A stretch of DNA of 64,000 nt. It comes from Psychrobacillus psychrotolerans. Lineage in GTDB: Bacteria; Bacillota; Bacilli; Bacillales_A; Planococcaceae. Location: contig NZ_FOXU01000005.1 in NCBI RefSeq assembly GCF_900115805.1, positions 124,001 to 188,000 on the forward strand, given 5' to 3'. Made by a program: the position numbers and the translations under genes. Shown piece by piece: positions 34,900 through 43,904 of this stretch; the first letter of the stretch is position 1; each line of letters begins with the position of its first letter. The notes beneath the pieces are model-generated. The model did not search any database. It was not told where the DNA came from and worked only from the letters and a program-made list of their open reading frames with translations.

Positions 34900-36171
34900 A
34901 TGGATGAAATAATAGAAAAGGCAATACTCGTAGCTGTAAAATTACAAAAAGATGAGCATTTTGAATACGGATTGGAAGAACTACACAATTTAGCAGGGGC
35001 ATTAGATGTAGAGGTAGTTGGGGAAGTAACGCAAAATCTTGAACGAGTTACCTCATCTCATTATGTGGGGACCGGTAAGGTAGAGGAGATTAGAAGCCTA
35101 TATGAAGAAGCCGGAGCTAATCTAGTTATCTTCAATGATGAGCTTTCCCCATCACAAATTAGGAACTTAGAACGTGACTTGGACTGTAAAGTTATTGACC
35201 GTACTATGCTAATTCTTGATATCTTTGCTCGACGTGCAAAATCTAACGAGGCTCAAATGCAAGTAGATTTAGCGCAACTTCAATATATGCTTCCACGTCT
35301 TGTGGGACTTAGAGCATCTCTAGGGCGACAAGGTGGGGGAACTGGCGGTGGATTTAAAAACCGTGGTGCTGGGGAAACAAAGCTAGAGCTGGATAGACGT
35401 AAAATTGAAGATCAGATTGCCAAACTCAAACGAGACCTCGAGCATGCAAAAGATCAACGTGAAACGCAGCGCAAGCAACGTAAGAAAAATGCAATTCCCG
35501 TTGTATCTTTAGTAGGTTATACGAATGCTGGTAAATCTACAATTATGAACCAATTGTTAAACAAAGTCGGACAAATGGAATCGAAGCAAGTATTTGAAAA
35601 AGACATGCTTTTTGCAACGCTAGAAACTTCCGTCAGACAGATTAAACTTCCGGACCAAAAGGAATTTTTATTAACAGACACGGTAGGTTTTGTTAGTAAG
35701 CTTCCCCATCATTTAGTAAAAGCCTTCCGTTCAACATTGGAAGAAGCACGTGATGCAGATTTACTTCTACACGTTGTGGATGTATCGAACGCAGAGCATC
35801 GCTTCATGATGGACGTAACGAACGACACACTTCATGCTGTTGGTGTTGAAGATGTACCTACTGTATTTGTTTACAACAAATCTGATTTAGCAGATATGAA
35901 ATACCCACATATCGCAGGTGATAATATTTGGATTTCTGCGAAAGAGGGAGCAGGGTTGAATGAGCTGATAGAGATTATTAGAAAACATATTTTCTCTAAT
36001 TATGTTAGTTGTTCCTTACTAATCCCGTTTGACCGTGGAGATATTGTATCTTACTTAAATGAGCATGCGTCAGTCTCCACTACTTCGTATGAGGAAGAGG
36101 GTACCGTTGTACAAGTAGAAATGAAAAAATCAGATTATGATCGTTTTCAAGAATTTTTATTTGTCCAATAG
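34900..36171 (+). CDS. hflX: ribosome-associated GTPase HflX
   Basis: Heat-shock-linked GTPase that binds the 50S subunit and splits stalled ribosomes. The 423 residues show the N-terminal HflX domain (LEYGLEE-like start, VGTGKVEEIRSL, VIFNDELSPSQIRNLE, VIDRTMLILDIFARRA), the glycine-rich GGGTGGGFKNRGAGETKLE linker, and a GTPase domain with GYTNAGKS (G1, about 203), DTVGFV (G3) and NKSDL (G4). ATG 34900 with AAAAGGAGA upstream is preferred to longer starts overlapping the previous gene. Confidence 0.95.
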   Translation: MDEIIEKAILVAVKLQKDEHFEYGLEELHNLAGALDVEVVGEVTQNLERVTSSHYVGTGKVEEIRSLYEEAGANLVIFNDELSPSQIRNLERDLDCKVIDRTMLILDIFARRAKSNEAQMQVDLAQLQYMLPRLVGLRASLGRQGGGTGGGFKNRGAGETKLELDRRKIEDQIAKLKRDLEHAKDQRETQRKQRKKNAIPVVSLVGYTNAGKSTIMNQLLNKVGQMESKQVFEKDMLFATLETSVRQIKLPDQKEFLLTDTVGFVSKLPHHLVKAFRSTLEEARDADLLLHVVDVSNAEHRFMMDVTNDTLHAVGVEDVPTVFVYNKSDLADMKYPHIAGDNIWISAKEGAGLNELIEIIRKHIFSNYVSCSLLIPFDRGDIVSYLNEHASVSTTSYEEEGTVVQVEMKKSDYDRFQEFLFVQ

Positions 36172-36197
36172 ATAGCTGCAATGTTGTAGAGAAACAC

Positions 36198-36260
36198 CCC
36201 AAAGTAACGAAGAACCATCGCAATGTAGTCAAGAATCACCGCAAAGTCGCAAGAACTAAT
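36198..36260 (+). repeat. degenerate tandem repeat, three ~21-base units
   Basis: Three adjacent units related to CGCAAAGTAACGAAGAACCAC: CCCAAAGTAACGAAGAACCAT, CGCAATGTAGTCAAGAATCAC, CGCAAAGTCGCAAGAACTAAT. The differences are scattered and one unit needs a 2-base gap. Noncoding, between hflX and its terminator. Confidence 0.6.
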
Positions 36261-36270
36261 AGAACAAATT

Positions 36271-36317
36271 AAAAAGTTGTCTCGCCGGTAGATATTCTAC
36301 TGGGAGACAACTTTTTT
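36271..36317. terminator. bidirectional terminator between hflX and ABC exporter
   Basis: Stem AAAAAGTTGTCTC / GAGACAACTTTTT with inner GGTAGA/CTACTGG pairing; A and T runs at both ends serve the convergent genes. Confidence 0.85.
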
Positions 36318-36330
36318 GGTTGCCTTAATA

Positions 36331-38049
36331 TTAAACCTCTTGGAACTGTATGTTATGCAATCTAGCAAATATTCCGTCCTGTGCTACTAAATCACTGTAG
36401 GAACCATCTTCTTCGATTCCGTTTTCTGTTACAACAAGGACGCGGTCGGCATCACGGATAGTTGCCAATCTATGTGCAATGATGAGGGTAGTCCTATTTT
36501 CGGCTAGCTCCATTAAAGACTTCTGGATAAACCGCTCTGTTTCCGTATCAAGAGCTGATGTAGCTTCATCCAGAATTAGAATTGGTGGGTTTTTTAAGAA
36601 CATACGAGCTATCGCAAGGCGTTGTTTTTGTCCACCTGATAACTTAAGTCCACGTTCCCCGATTTGTGTATCATAACCTTCTGGTAGAGAAGCAATCATA
36701 TCTTCTAAATGTGCCTTTTTGGCAGCGTCTCGAATTTCTTCCTCACTTGCATCTTGTTTACCATAGGCAATATTCTCACGAATAGATCCCGTGAACAAAA
36801 ATACATCCTGTTGAACAATTCCAATTTGAGAACGCAATGATTTCATCGTAATATCTTGGATGTTCAATCCATCTACGGAAATCGCTCCTTCTTGAACATC
36901 GTAAAACCTTGGGATTAGGGAACAAATAGTAGTTTTACCTGCTCCAGATGGACCTACGAATGCGATAGTTTCTCCTGCTTTAATAGACAAGTTAATATTA
37001 TCTAATACAGGTTTATGTTCATCGTATCGGAAACCAACTTGCTCGAAATTTATATCTCCTTTTAAATGCTGAACAGTTAGGGCGTTTGGAGAGTCTTGAA
37101 TTTCAGGGTCCTGTTCAATTAGCTCTAAGAAGCGTTTGAAACCAGCCATTCCTTTAGGATATAGCTCAAGTAGTGCCGTAATTTTATCAACAGGTTTTAT
37201 CAACACGTTGACATATAGTACAAAACTTACAAGTTCTCCGGTGGTAAGAGCTCCTTTATATGTAAACCAAGCTCCGACAACAAGCACGACCAATGTTACG
37301 AGACGAGTTAACATATAAATACTAGAATGTGTACCGGCCATCACTTTATAGGCCACCAGTTTAGCTAAACGGAATTGTCCATTATCTTCTTTGAAACGGG
37401 CAATTTCAAAAGTTTCATTGGTAAATGATTGAACAACACGAACACCAGAAACGCTGTCTTCCACTCGTGCATTTACATCTGCAATTTTTCCATACATGTT
37501 TTTCCATGCTCTATTCATCATAATGTTACCGTACGTTGCTACGACGGATAAGATCGGCACCATGACAATAGCGATAATCGCAAGTTCGGGATTAATATTG
37601 TACATAATCGTAAAAGCACCGATTAATGTCATAATAGCAATGAACAAATCCTCCGGACCATGATGGGCAAGTTCACCAATATCAAATAAATCATTTGTAA
37701 TTCGACTCATAATATGACCTGTCTTCGTATTATCAAAGAACCGGAATGATTGGCGTTGAACGTGGGTGAATAATTGCTGTCTCATATCGGTCTCTATATT
37801 AATGCCGAGTTTATGGCCAAAATAACTTACGACATACTGTAGAAAAGTGCTGAGGATAAATACTACCAATAGTAGGATACTGATTTTTGTTATCATGCTC
37901 CAATCCCCAGTAGGTAACAAGTCATCGATAAACCATTGAACTGCAACTGGATATGCGAGCTCTAAAATTGCGACAAATACAGCACTACTGAAGTCAATGA
38001 TAAATAGTCGTTTATGCGGTTTGTAATATGAAAAAAACTTCTTGAGCAT
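36331..38049 (-). CDS. ABC exporter, fused permease-ATPase (LmrA/MsbA-like half transporter)
   Basis: A 572-residue half transporter acting as a homodimer or with a partner not present here. Residues 1-310 are the six-helix exporter domain with the coupling motif TGHIMSRITND; 330-572 is the ATPase with Walker A GPSGAGKTT, Q-loop GIVQQDVFLF, signature LSGGQKQR, Walker B ILILDEATSALD and IAHRLAT. The ATPase is canonical, so a single-gene homodimer is plausible. GGAAGGAG precedes ATG 38049. Substrate unknown; relatives export drugs and lipids. Confidence 0.92.
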   Translation of the reverse strand: MLKKFFSYYKPHKRLFIIDFSSAVFVAILELAYPVAVQWFIDDLLPTGDWSMITKISILLLVVFILSTFLQYVVSYFGHKLGINIETDMRQQLFTHVQRQSFRFFDNTKTGHIMSRITNDLFDIGELAHHGPEDLFIAIMTLIGAFTIMYNINPELAIIAIVMVPILSVVATYGNIMMNRAWKNMYGKIADVNARVEDSVSGVRVVQSFTNETFEIARFKEDNGQFRLAKLVAYKVMAGTHSSIYMLTRLVTLVVLVVGAWFTYKGALTTGELVSFVLYVNVLIKPVDKITALLELYPKGMAGFKRFLELIEQDPEIQDSPNALTVQHLKGDINFEQVGFRYDEHKPVLDNINLSIKAGETIAFVGPSGAGKTTICSLIPRFYDVQEGAISVDGLNIQDITMKSLRSQIGIVQQDVFLFTGSIRENIAYGKQDASEEEIRDAAKKAHLEDMIASLPEGYDTQIGERGLKLSGGQKQRLAIARMFLKNPPILILDEATSALDTETERFIQKSLMELAENRTTLIIAHRLATIRDADRVLVVTENGIEEDGSYSDLVAQDGIFARLHNIQFQEV

Positions 38050-38237
38050 TTTCTTAGCTCCTTCCTTCTGTCATAACGACTATTATAACCAACAATTTCA
38101 AAAGTCGAAATAATTAAATTCGATAGAATAAATAAAATTCCAATTTCAGTAAAAATTTGCTCTGTATTTTATATTAGAACGTTGATATTACGCTGTTTTT
38201 TACTAGAAATCTTCCTAGTTGAAATATAAAAGGTTTT

Positions 38238-38266
38238 TTGACAATTGCAAAAGGGCAGTTTATAAT
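38238..38266 (+). promoter_or_regulatory. consensus sigma-A promoter of the peptide transporter gene
   Basis: TTGACA at 38238-38243, 17 bases, TATAAT at 38261-38266: a perfect match in both boxes and spacer. It leaves an untranslated leader of roughly 100 bases before 38374, with no recognised riboswitch; the rest of the 38050-38373 gap shows nothing else. Confidence 0.85.
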
Positions 38267-38373
38267 ATGTGTCTTGTTAGTTTTATGGGCATTAGGTTAC
38301 TTTTCATGTAATCCATTAATATGGCGATAGAGTGTATTCCTAATGTTTTCAAAATTAGAAAAGAGGTAAAAAA

Positions 38374-39870
38374 ATGGCAACAAAAGAAGAGATAGTTAAA
38401 TCCGTCCCTCAGAAGGGATTTTTTGGTCATCCGAAAGCATTACTATCATTGTTTTTCACGGAGTTTTGGGAGCGTTTTTCTTACTATGGAATGCGCGCAA
38501 TACTAATCTACTATATGTATTACGAAGTAACGCAGGGAGGATTGGGACTAGAACGTTCTACTGCTAACTCCATTATGGCTGTGTATGGTTCACTAGTTTA
38601 TATGTCTGGAATTATTGGAGGTTGGATAGCTGACCGCCTATTCGGTACGACGAAAACGGTATTCTATGGTGGGGTTCTCATCATGTTCGGTCATATCGTC
38701 TTGGCATTCCCTGGTGGTTTAACTACTTTGTTTGCCTCGATGGCATTAATCATCATTGGGACAGGCTTGTTGAAACCAAATATTTCAAGTATTATCGGGG
38801 ATCTGTATTCTAAAGAAGATACTCGTCGCGATTCAGGTTTTAGCATTTTCTATATGGGGATTAATATGGGAGCGTTTATCGCACCTTTAATCGTTGGAAC
38901 AATTGGTCTTGAGTATAACTTCCATTTAGGATTTGGTCTTGCTGCGGTCGGTATGGCAATTGGTTTAGTCGTATTTTTAGTAACTAAAAAGAAATATCTA
39001 GGGTTAGCAGGTACATATGTGCCAAACCCAATGGCCAAAGATGAACGTAAAAAAGTACTAACTAGAATTGGTATTGCTTTAGTCATTATTTTAATTGTTG
39101 GATTCATATTGATTCAACAAGGTATTTTAACAATTGATAGTTTCATCATGACAGTTTCTATTTTAGGTATTGTTATTCCTACCTTGTACTTTATCGTTAT
39201 GTATAGAAGCAGTAAAACAACAGAGGATGAAAAGTCTCGCTTACTTGCATACATCCCATTATTTGTTGCAGCTATGATGTTCTGGGCAATTCAAGAACAA
39301 GGGTCCAACATTTTAGCACAGTATGCAGATGAACGAGTAGACTTAATGATTGGATCTGTTGAGATTTCACCTGCCTGGTTCCAATCTTTAAATCCATTGT
39401 TCATCATTGCCCTTGCACCAGTGTTTGCGTGGATGTGGGTAAAACTAGGAGACAGACAACCATCTACACCTAAGAAATTCTCATTTGGTTTGTTCTTTGC
39501 GGGGATGTCCTTCATCGTCATGATTATTCCAGCTTACTTCAATGGTACTGACTCTTTAGTTAGTCCTTTCTGGCTAGTACTGAGTTTCTTCCTTGTAGTA
39601 TTAGGTGAGTTATTATTATCACCAGTAGGATTATCTGCGACAACGAAACTTGCACCGGGAGCATTCGCAGCACAAACGATGAGTTTATGGTTTATGACGA
39701 ACGCGTCAGCTCAGGCTATCAATGCCCAAGTTGTTAAATTTTACTCACCAGAAAACGAAATTATATACTTCGGTGTTATAGGTGTTATAGGTGTAGTAGC
39801 TTTAGTAATTGGTTTATTACTCTATTTAATGACTCCATTAATCCAAAAATATATGCGTGGCGTTAAGTAA
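38374..39870 (+). CDS. dtpT: proton-dependent di/tripeptide transporter (POT/PTR2 family)
   Basis: Major facilitator importer of di- and tripeptides, 498 residues, 14 predicted helices. The POT signature FTEFWERFSYYGMRA (ExxERFxYYG) is in helix 1, GGWIADRLFGTTKT follows helix 2, and the PTR2 motif FSIFYMGINMGAFIAP lies near residue 150. All proton-coupling residues visible in these motifs are kept. AAAAGAGG lies before ATG 38374. A strong promoter drives it; the 3' hairpin at 39897 overlaps the next gene. Confidence 0.93.
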   Translation: MATKEEIVKSVPQKGFFGHPKALLSLFFTEFWERFSYYGMRAILIYYMYYEVTQGGLGLERSTANSIMAVYGSLVYMSGIIGGWIADRLFGTTKTVFYGGVLIMFGHIVLAFPGGLTTLFASMALIIIGTGLLKPNISSIIGDLYSKEDTRRDSGFSIFYMGINMGAFIAPLIVGTIGLEYNFHLGFGLAAVGMAIGLVVFLVTKKKYLGLAGTYVPNPMAKDERKKVLTRIGIALVIILIVGFILIQQGILTIDSFIMTVSILGIVIPTLYFIVMYRSSKTTEDEKSRLLAYIPLFVAAMMFWAIQEQGSNILAQYADERVDLMIGSVEISPAWFQSLNPLFIIALAPVFAWMWVKLGDRQPSTPKKFSFGLFFAGMSFIVMIIPAYFNGTDSLVSPFWLVLSFFLVVLGELLLSPVGLSATTKLAPGAFAAQTMSLWFMTNASAQAINAQVVKFYSPENEIIYFGVIGVIGVVALVIGLLLYLMTPLIQKYMRGVK

Positions 39871-39896
39871 AATTCGAAATAATGAAACTTTTTAAG

Positions 39897-39945
39897 TAAT
39901 CATCCCGTAAAGTAAGTATCTTACTGAGAAGGGATGATTATTTTT
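39897..39945 (+). terminator. terminator-like hairpin fused to ribosome site of the lipoprotein gene
   Basis: Stem TAATCATCCC (39897-39906) / GGGATGATTA (39931-39940) with inner AGTAAG/CTTACT and a TTTTT run that directly abuts ATG 39946. The purine-rich GAGAAGGGA ribosome site of the next gene is in the 3' arm, so folding would both end the dtpT transcript and hide the start. Confidence 0.75.
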
Positions 39946-40791
39946 ATGAAGAAATGGACAGCTCTATTATCTATAGCAACCTTAACATTAGGCTTAGCTG
40001 CTTGTAACGAAACTGCAACACCCGTACAAGAAAAAGAGGTAACAGAAACTAGTAAACTGACTTTACAAGAAGTATATGACAAGTCAATGAAAGTTTCTGA
40101 AGAGTTAAAAAGCGTAAAAGGCACGATAGATATGAATCAGACGATGACAATGCCTAGTGAGGAAATGACTTTGGACATTAAGTCAGTTCTAGATATGGAA
40201 TATATACTGGAACCAATGCAAATGCACCAAAAGGGCACAACGACTATGATGGGTATGGGTGAAGGTGGAGAGTCTCAAGAAACTGAGATGGAGACTTATA
40301 TTACAGAAGATGCAATGTATGTGTATGAAGGCACCACTGCACAATGGAAGAAGTTCCCTCAGGAAATGGTAGACCAAATCAAGAGTTCTGCAAACCAAAC
40401 AGATCCAGCTACTCAACTGCAACCCTTACAAGAATATTTAGAACAAGTAGAATTTGAACAAGACGATGACACCTATATTCTAACACTGAAAGGCAGTGGT
40501 GAAGAGTTTACTGCCCTTGTGAAAGACCAGGTAGATGAAGCACTTCAAAATTTAACTGCAGGTGAAAATATTAACTTAGACTTTACGATTAACTCGGTTG
40601 ACTACGTAGTCCATATTGATAAAGAATCGTATCAAACGACCAAATTAGATACAGTGATAGATATGGATATGACGATGGAAGGAGAAACGATTAATCTAAA
40701 AATGGATGCTAAAACAGACTTCTCTAAGTTCAATGAAATAGGGGAAATTGTCGTTCCTCAAGAGATTATTGATAGCGCTACATCAATTTAA
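39946..40791 (+). CDS. DUF6612-like lipoprotein
   Basis: Surface lipoprotein of 281 residues. Signal peptide residues 1-17 end in the lipobox LGLAAC. The mature part is an acidic, threonine- and methionine-rich beta protein with repeated patterns of the LolA/LppX-like fold (KGTIDMNQTMTM, TLDIKSVLDMEYILEP, VIDMDMTMEGETINLKMD), which fits the DUF6612 group of small Bacillus lipoproteins. The ATG at 39946 is the one that gives the signal peptide; ATG 39934 lies on the ribosome site. Function unknown, possibly lipid or peptide binding. Confidence 0.8.
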   Translation: MKKWTALLSIATLTLGLAACNETATPVQEKEVTETSKLTLQEVYDKSMKVSEELKSVKGTIDMNQTMTMPSEEMTLDIKSVLDMEYILEPMQMHQKGTTTMMGMGEGGESQETEMETYITEDAMYVYEGTTAQWKKFPQEMVDQIKSSANQTDPATQLQPLQEYLEQVEFEQDDDTYILTLKGSGEEFTALVKDQVDEALQNLTAGENINLDFTINSVDYVVHIDKESYQTTKLDTVIDMDMTMEGETINLKMDAKTDFSKFNEIGEIVVPQEIIDSATSI

Positions 40792-40822
40792 TAAAATAAT
40801 AGAATAGGTTTTAGCTAATAGG

Positions 40823-40867
40823 CTGTTTCAATTGTTATGAAATTCGACAATTGAAACAGTTTTTTTA
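40823..40867 (+). terminator. Rho-independent terminator after DUF6612-like gene
   Basis: Perfect 13-bp stem CTGTTTCAATTGT / ACAATTGAAACAG, 11-base loop, T run. Confidence 0.9.
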
Positions 40868-40955
40868 ATTAAACCAAAGTAGGATAGGGTGGGATTAATA
40901 TAGGGGAAAAGTCACTCGTTCCTATATCTAAATGACAAGCGTTTTCATTTAGACA

Positions 40956-40983
40956 TTGACTTAAATAGTCAGGATGCTATAAT
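40956..40983 (+). promoter_or_regulatory. sigma-A promoter of the siderophore permease operon
   Basis: TTGACT (40956-40961), 16 bases, TATAAT (40978-40983). A Fur box begins 14 bases downstream. Confidence 0.8.
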
Positions 40984-40996
40984 TAAACTAATGGTA

Positions 40997-41015
40997 ATTG
41001 ATAATGATTTTCAAT
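40997..41015 (+). promoter_or_regulatory. Fur box upstream of yclN
   Basis: ATTGATAATGATTTTCAAT: a 19-base inverted repeat with one mismatch, containing the 7-1-7 pattern TGATAATnATTtTCA of Bacillus Fur sites. Its place just past the -10 predicts repression by iron-loaded Fur. Confidence 0.82.
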
Positions 41016-41119
41016 GCTGTTTATTATAAAAATATCTTCTATGTACAATAAATAAATGTTTACTCAGTGTGGAAGAAATTTCACTATCGTCTGAGAATAA
41101 AAGAAATATGGGGTTTAAA

Positions 41120-42076
41120 ATGAGACTGTGGATGTTGATAGTTACAGTGATCATCCTGTCAGTTATTTCGCTATTTATTGGTGCGATTGACATAAAACCG
41201 AGTCATTTGCTTAATTGGGAATCGTTAGAGACACAGATTTTCTTAATAAGTCGTTTACCAAGATTATTAGCTATAATTTTAGCTGGCGCAGGGATGGGTA
41301 TTGCAGGTTTAATCATGCAAAGTTTAAGTCGAAATAAATTTGTGTCGCCAACAACGGCTGGTACATTAGATGCAGCAAAATTAGGGATTATCATATCAAT
41401 GATATTCTTTACAGGTTTATCTTATATTGGACAAATCCTTTTTAGTTTTGCTTTTGCTTTAATTGGTACATTTATCTTTATGCAACTACTTGAGCGTATT
41501 AAGTTCAAAGATGCCGTGTTTGTTCCACTTATCGGGATTATGTACGGAAATGTTATTGGAGCACTATCTACTTTCTTAGCATACGAAGCAAACATTTTAC
41601 AAAATGTAGATGCGTTTTTCCAAGGAAGCTTCACGTTAGTTGTATCTGGGCGCTATGAGCTTCTATATGTAGCTGTACCAGCGATCATTATTGCTTATAT
41701 ATATGCCAATAAGTTTACTGTTGCAGGTATGGGTGAGGATTTTGCTAAAAATCTAGGTTTAAGTTATCGAACAGTGTTGAATATTGGTTTAATAATTGTG
41801 GCTATTATTACGACAACAGTTATTTTAACTGTTGGTGTAATTCCGTTCTTGGGATTAATAGTGCCAAACCTTGTTTCTCTGTATTTAGGGGATAATTTGC
41901 GTAAAACGATACCCCATACTATTTTTATGGGTGCAGCATTTTTATTGTTCTGTGATATTATTAGCCGCTTAATCGTACATCCATATGAAATTCCCGTTAA
42001 CACAACCGTTGCAGTAATCGGTAGTGTGATCTTCTTAATTATGTTGTTTAGGGGGAAAGCATATGCGCAAAAATAG
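41120..42076 (+). CDS. yclN: iron-siderophore ABC transporter permease (YclN-like, FecCD family)
   Basis: One of two membrane subunits of a ferric siderophore importer. About nine helices in 318 residues. The segment LAGAGMGIAGLIMQSLSRNKFVSPTTAGT-type (LIMQSLSRNKFVSP, then GTLDAAKLGI) is nearly identical to B. subtilis YclN; VGVIPFLGLIVPNLV is the ATPase-contact motif. The start at 41120 (MRLWML) lines up with YclN MKLRYL and has GGGG upstream; GTG 41069 would add 17 residues. It overlaps yclO by 14 bases. Confidence 0.9.
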   Translation: MRLWMLIVTVIILSVISLFIGAIDIKPSHLLNWESLETQIFLISRLPRLLAIILAGAGMGIAGLIMQSLSRNKFVSPTTAGTLDAAKLGIIISMIFFTGLSYIGQILFSFAFALIGTFIFMQLLERIKFKDAVFVPLIGIMYGNVIGALSTFLAYEANILQNVDAFFQGSFTLVVSGRYELLYVAVPAIIIAYIYANKFTVAGMGEDFAKNLGLSYRTVLNIGLIIVAIITTTVILTVGVIPFLGLIVPNLVSLYLGDNLRKTIPHTIFMGAAFLLFCDIISRLIVHPYEIPVNTTVAVIGSVIFLIMLFRGKAYAQK

Positions 42077-43019
42077 TACGAAGCTAATTATATTAGCAGT
42101 TATTGCAATTATTTGTATGCTGTTATTTGCTTTTTATAATATCCAAGGTGGGTTTAGTTATGCATTTCCGAAACGTTTAGAACGAATGTTTGCGATGGTC
42201 ATTACAGGAACAGCAATCGCTTTTGCTTCTATAGCGTTCCAAACCGTAACGAACAATCGACTATTAACTCCGTCGGTTATGGGTATTGACTCTATGTATG
42301 AGATAGTTCAAACGATTATTTACTTTGCGCTAGGATCGACTTCCATTTTTGTTGTAAGTCGCTACTTAAACTTTGGAGTATCCATTATAGCGATGGTTTT
42401 ATTTGCTTTAATATTATACCGTTTCTTATTCCGTGCAGATAAGTATCCAATTTTTTTATTACTATTAGCAGGGATGGTTCTCGGTACGCTACTTGGAAGC
42501 TTAGGTACCTTTATGCAGGTAATAATTGATCCTGTAGAATATGAAAGTTTACAAGCTCGATTGTTTGCGAGCTTTATGAACGTAAAAACAGAGTTGCTAT
42601 TTTTATCCGCAGGTATTTTAGTTTTAGCATTTCTTTATGGTTCACGCATATTACATAAGTTGGATGTTATGGCTTTAGGGCGTGACAATGCTATGAACTT
42701 AGGCGTTGACTATGACAAAATGGTATTACGTATTTTGATTTTATCTTCGATTTTAATAGCTGTATCCACAGCGTTAGTAGGACCAATTACGTTTTTAGGT
42801 TTAATAGTTTCTAACTTGGCATATCAATATTTTGCTACATACAAACATTCAGTCTTAATAATAGGTGCAAGCTTAATAAGCATTATTGCATTAGTCGGCG
42901 GACAATTTTTAGTGCTACATGTATTTAATTTAACAACAACGATTAGTGTCATTATTAACTTTATCGGTGGTCTTTACTTTATATACTTATTACTAAAGGA
43001 AAGTAGGAAAGCGGCATGA
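42063..43019 (+). CDS. yclO: iron-siderophore ABC transporter permease (YclO-like, FecCD family)
   Basis: Second FecCD permease of the importer, 318 residues, about nine helices. It shows FAFYNIQGGFSYAFPKRLERM, TNNRLLTPSVMGIDSMYE and GPITFLGLIVSNLAYQ, all close to YclO. Starts inside the yclN reading frame after GGGGGAAAGC and overlaps yclP by four bases (ATGA), so the complex is translated from one message. Paired heterodimeric permeases are typical of the petrobactin system. Confidence 0.9.
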   Translation: MRKNSTKLIILAVIAIICMLLFAFYNIQGGFSYAFPKRLERMFAMVITGTAIAFASIAFQTVTNNRLLTPSVMGIDSMYEIVQTIIYFALGSTSIFVVSRYLNFGVSIIAMVLFALILYRFLFRADKYPIFLLLLAGMVLGTLLGSLGTFMQVIIDPVEYESLQARLFASFMNVKTELLFLSAGILVLAFLYGSRILHKLDVMALGRDNAMNLGVDYDKMVLRILILSSILIAVSTALVGPITFLGLIVSNLAYQYFATYKHSVLIIGASLISIIALVGGQFLVLHVFNLTTTISVIINFIGGLYFIYLLLKESRKAA

Positions 43020-43783
43020 TTGAGATTAAAAGGCTTTCTAAAAGCTTTGGGAAAAAAACTGTTGTCGAAGACGTCACTCTAAAAATTCACTCGAAAGCCA
43101 TTACGTCCTTTATTGGACCTAATGGTGCGGGTAAATCAACGCTATTATCAATGGTAAGTCGATTGTTAGATGCGGATACAGGAGAAGTATTGTTAGATCA
43201 ATCAAACGTAAAGAAAATGAAGTCTGATGCATTTGCAAAACGTGTTGCAATTTTGAAGCAAGCAAATCATTTTAATATTCGTTTAACTGTTAGGGAACTT
43301 GTAGCTTTTGGGCGTTATCCGTATTCAAAAGGCCGGTTAAACGCAGAAGATCACAAATTCGTTGACCAAGCGTTAGATTATATGAACTTAACAGATATGC
43401 AAGATATGTTTTTAGATGAGCTTTCAGGTGGTCAAAAACAGCGTGCATTTATTTCGATGGTTATTGCGCAAGATACTGAATATATTTTGCTTGATGAACC
43501 CTTAAACAATCTCGATATGAAGCATTCTGTACAAATTATGAAAATTTTGCGTAAATTGGTGGATGAGCTAGGTAAAACAGTTGTAATCGTATTGCATGAT
43601 ATTAACTTTGCCTCTGTCTATTCAGACCGAATTGTTGCATTAAAAAATGGACGTCTAGTAAAAGATGGTCCTACGGAAGAGATTATCAACTCAGAATCTT
43701 TACGTGAAGTGTATGATATGCACATTCCTGTTCAAGTGCAAGATGGATGTAGAATTTGCGTCTATTTTAATTCACACAATTAA
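43016..43783 (+). CDS. yclP: iron-siderophore ABC transporter ATPase (YclP-like)
   Basis: ATPase of the importer, 255 residues: Walker A GPNGAGKST (about 35-43), Q-loop ILKQANHFN, signature LSGGQKQR (about 138), Walker B YILLDEPLNNLD, switch VLHDINFA. Together with two permeases and a binding protein it forms a type II importer. Its end is followed by a separate promoter for the binding protein, so it closes the first transcript unless read-through occurs. Confidence 0.92.
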   Translation: MIEIKRLSKSFGKKTVVEDVTLKIHSKAITSFIGPNGAGKSTLLSMVSRLLDADTGEVLLDQSNVKKMKSDAFAKRVAILKQANHFNIRLTVRELVAFGRYPYSKGRLNAEDHKFVDQALDYMNLTDMQDMFLDELSGGQKQRAFISMVIAQDTEYILLDEPLNNLDMKHSVQIMKILRKLVDELGKTVVIVLHDINFASVYSDRIVALKNGRLVKDGPTEEIINSESLREVYDMHIPVQVQDGCRICVYFNSHN

Positions 43784-43798
43784 TTTTCAAGATAGTAT

Positions 43799-43827
43799 TT
43801 GACAATTGAAGCAAACTAAATTAGAAT
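43799..43827 (+). promoter_or_regulatory. sigma-A promoter of yclQ
   Basis: TTGACA (43799-43804), 17 bases, TAGAAT (43822-43827), followed by a Fur box 14 bases later. Confidence 0.8.
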
Positions 43828-43841
43828 TTGAGGTAGTTGAT

Positions 43842-43861
43842 TGAGAATGATTTTCATTATC
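43842..43861 (+). promoter_or_regulatory. Fur box upstream of yclQ
   Basis: GAGAATGATTTTCATTATC matches 16 of 19 positions of the classical GATAATGATAATCATTATC box, in the same place relative to the -10 as the yclN site. Confidence 0.82.
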
Positions 43862-43904
43862 AGTCGAAACTTGAAAGAGCATTTATTAGGAGGAGAAATT
43901 TAGA

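Noticed and set aside
40930-40948. CcpA cre-like site before the siderophore operon
   Set aside because: Only the right half (AGCGTTTTCA) fits; the left half has three mismatches.
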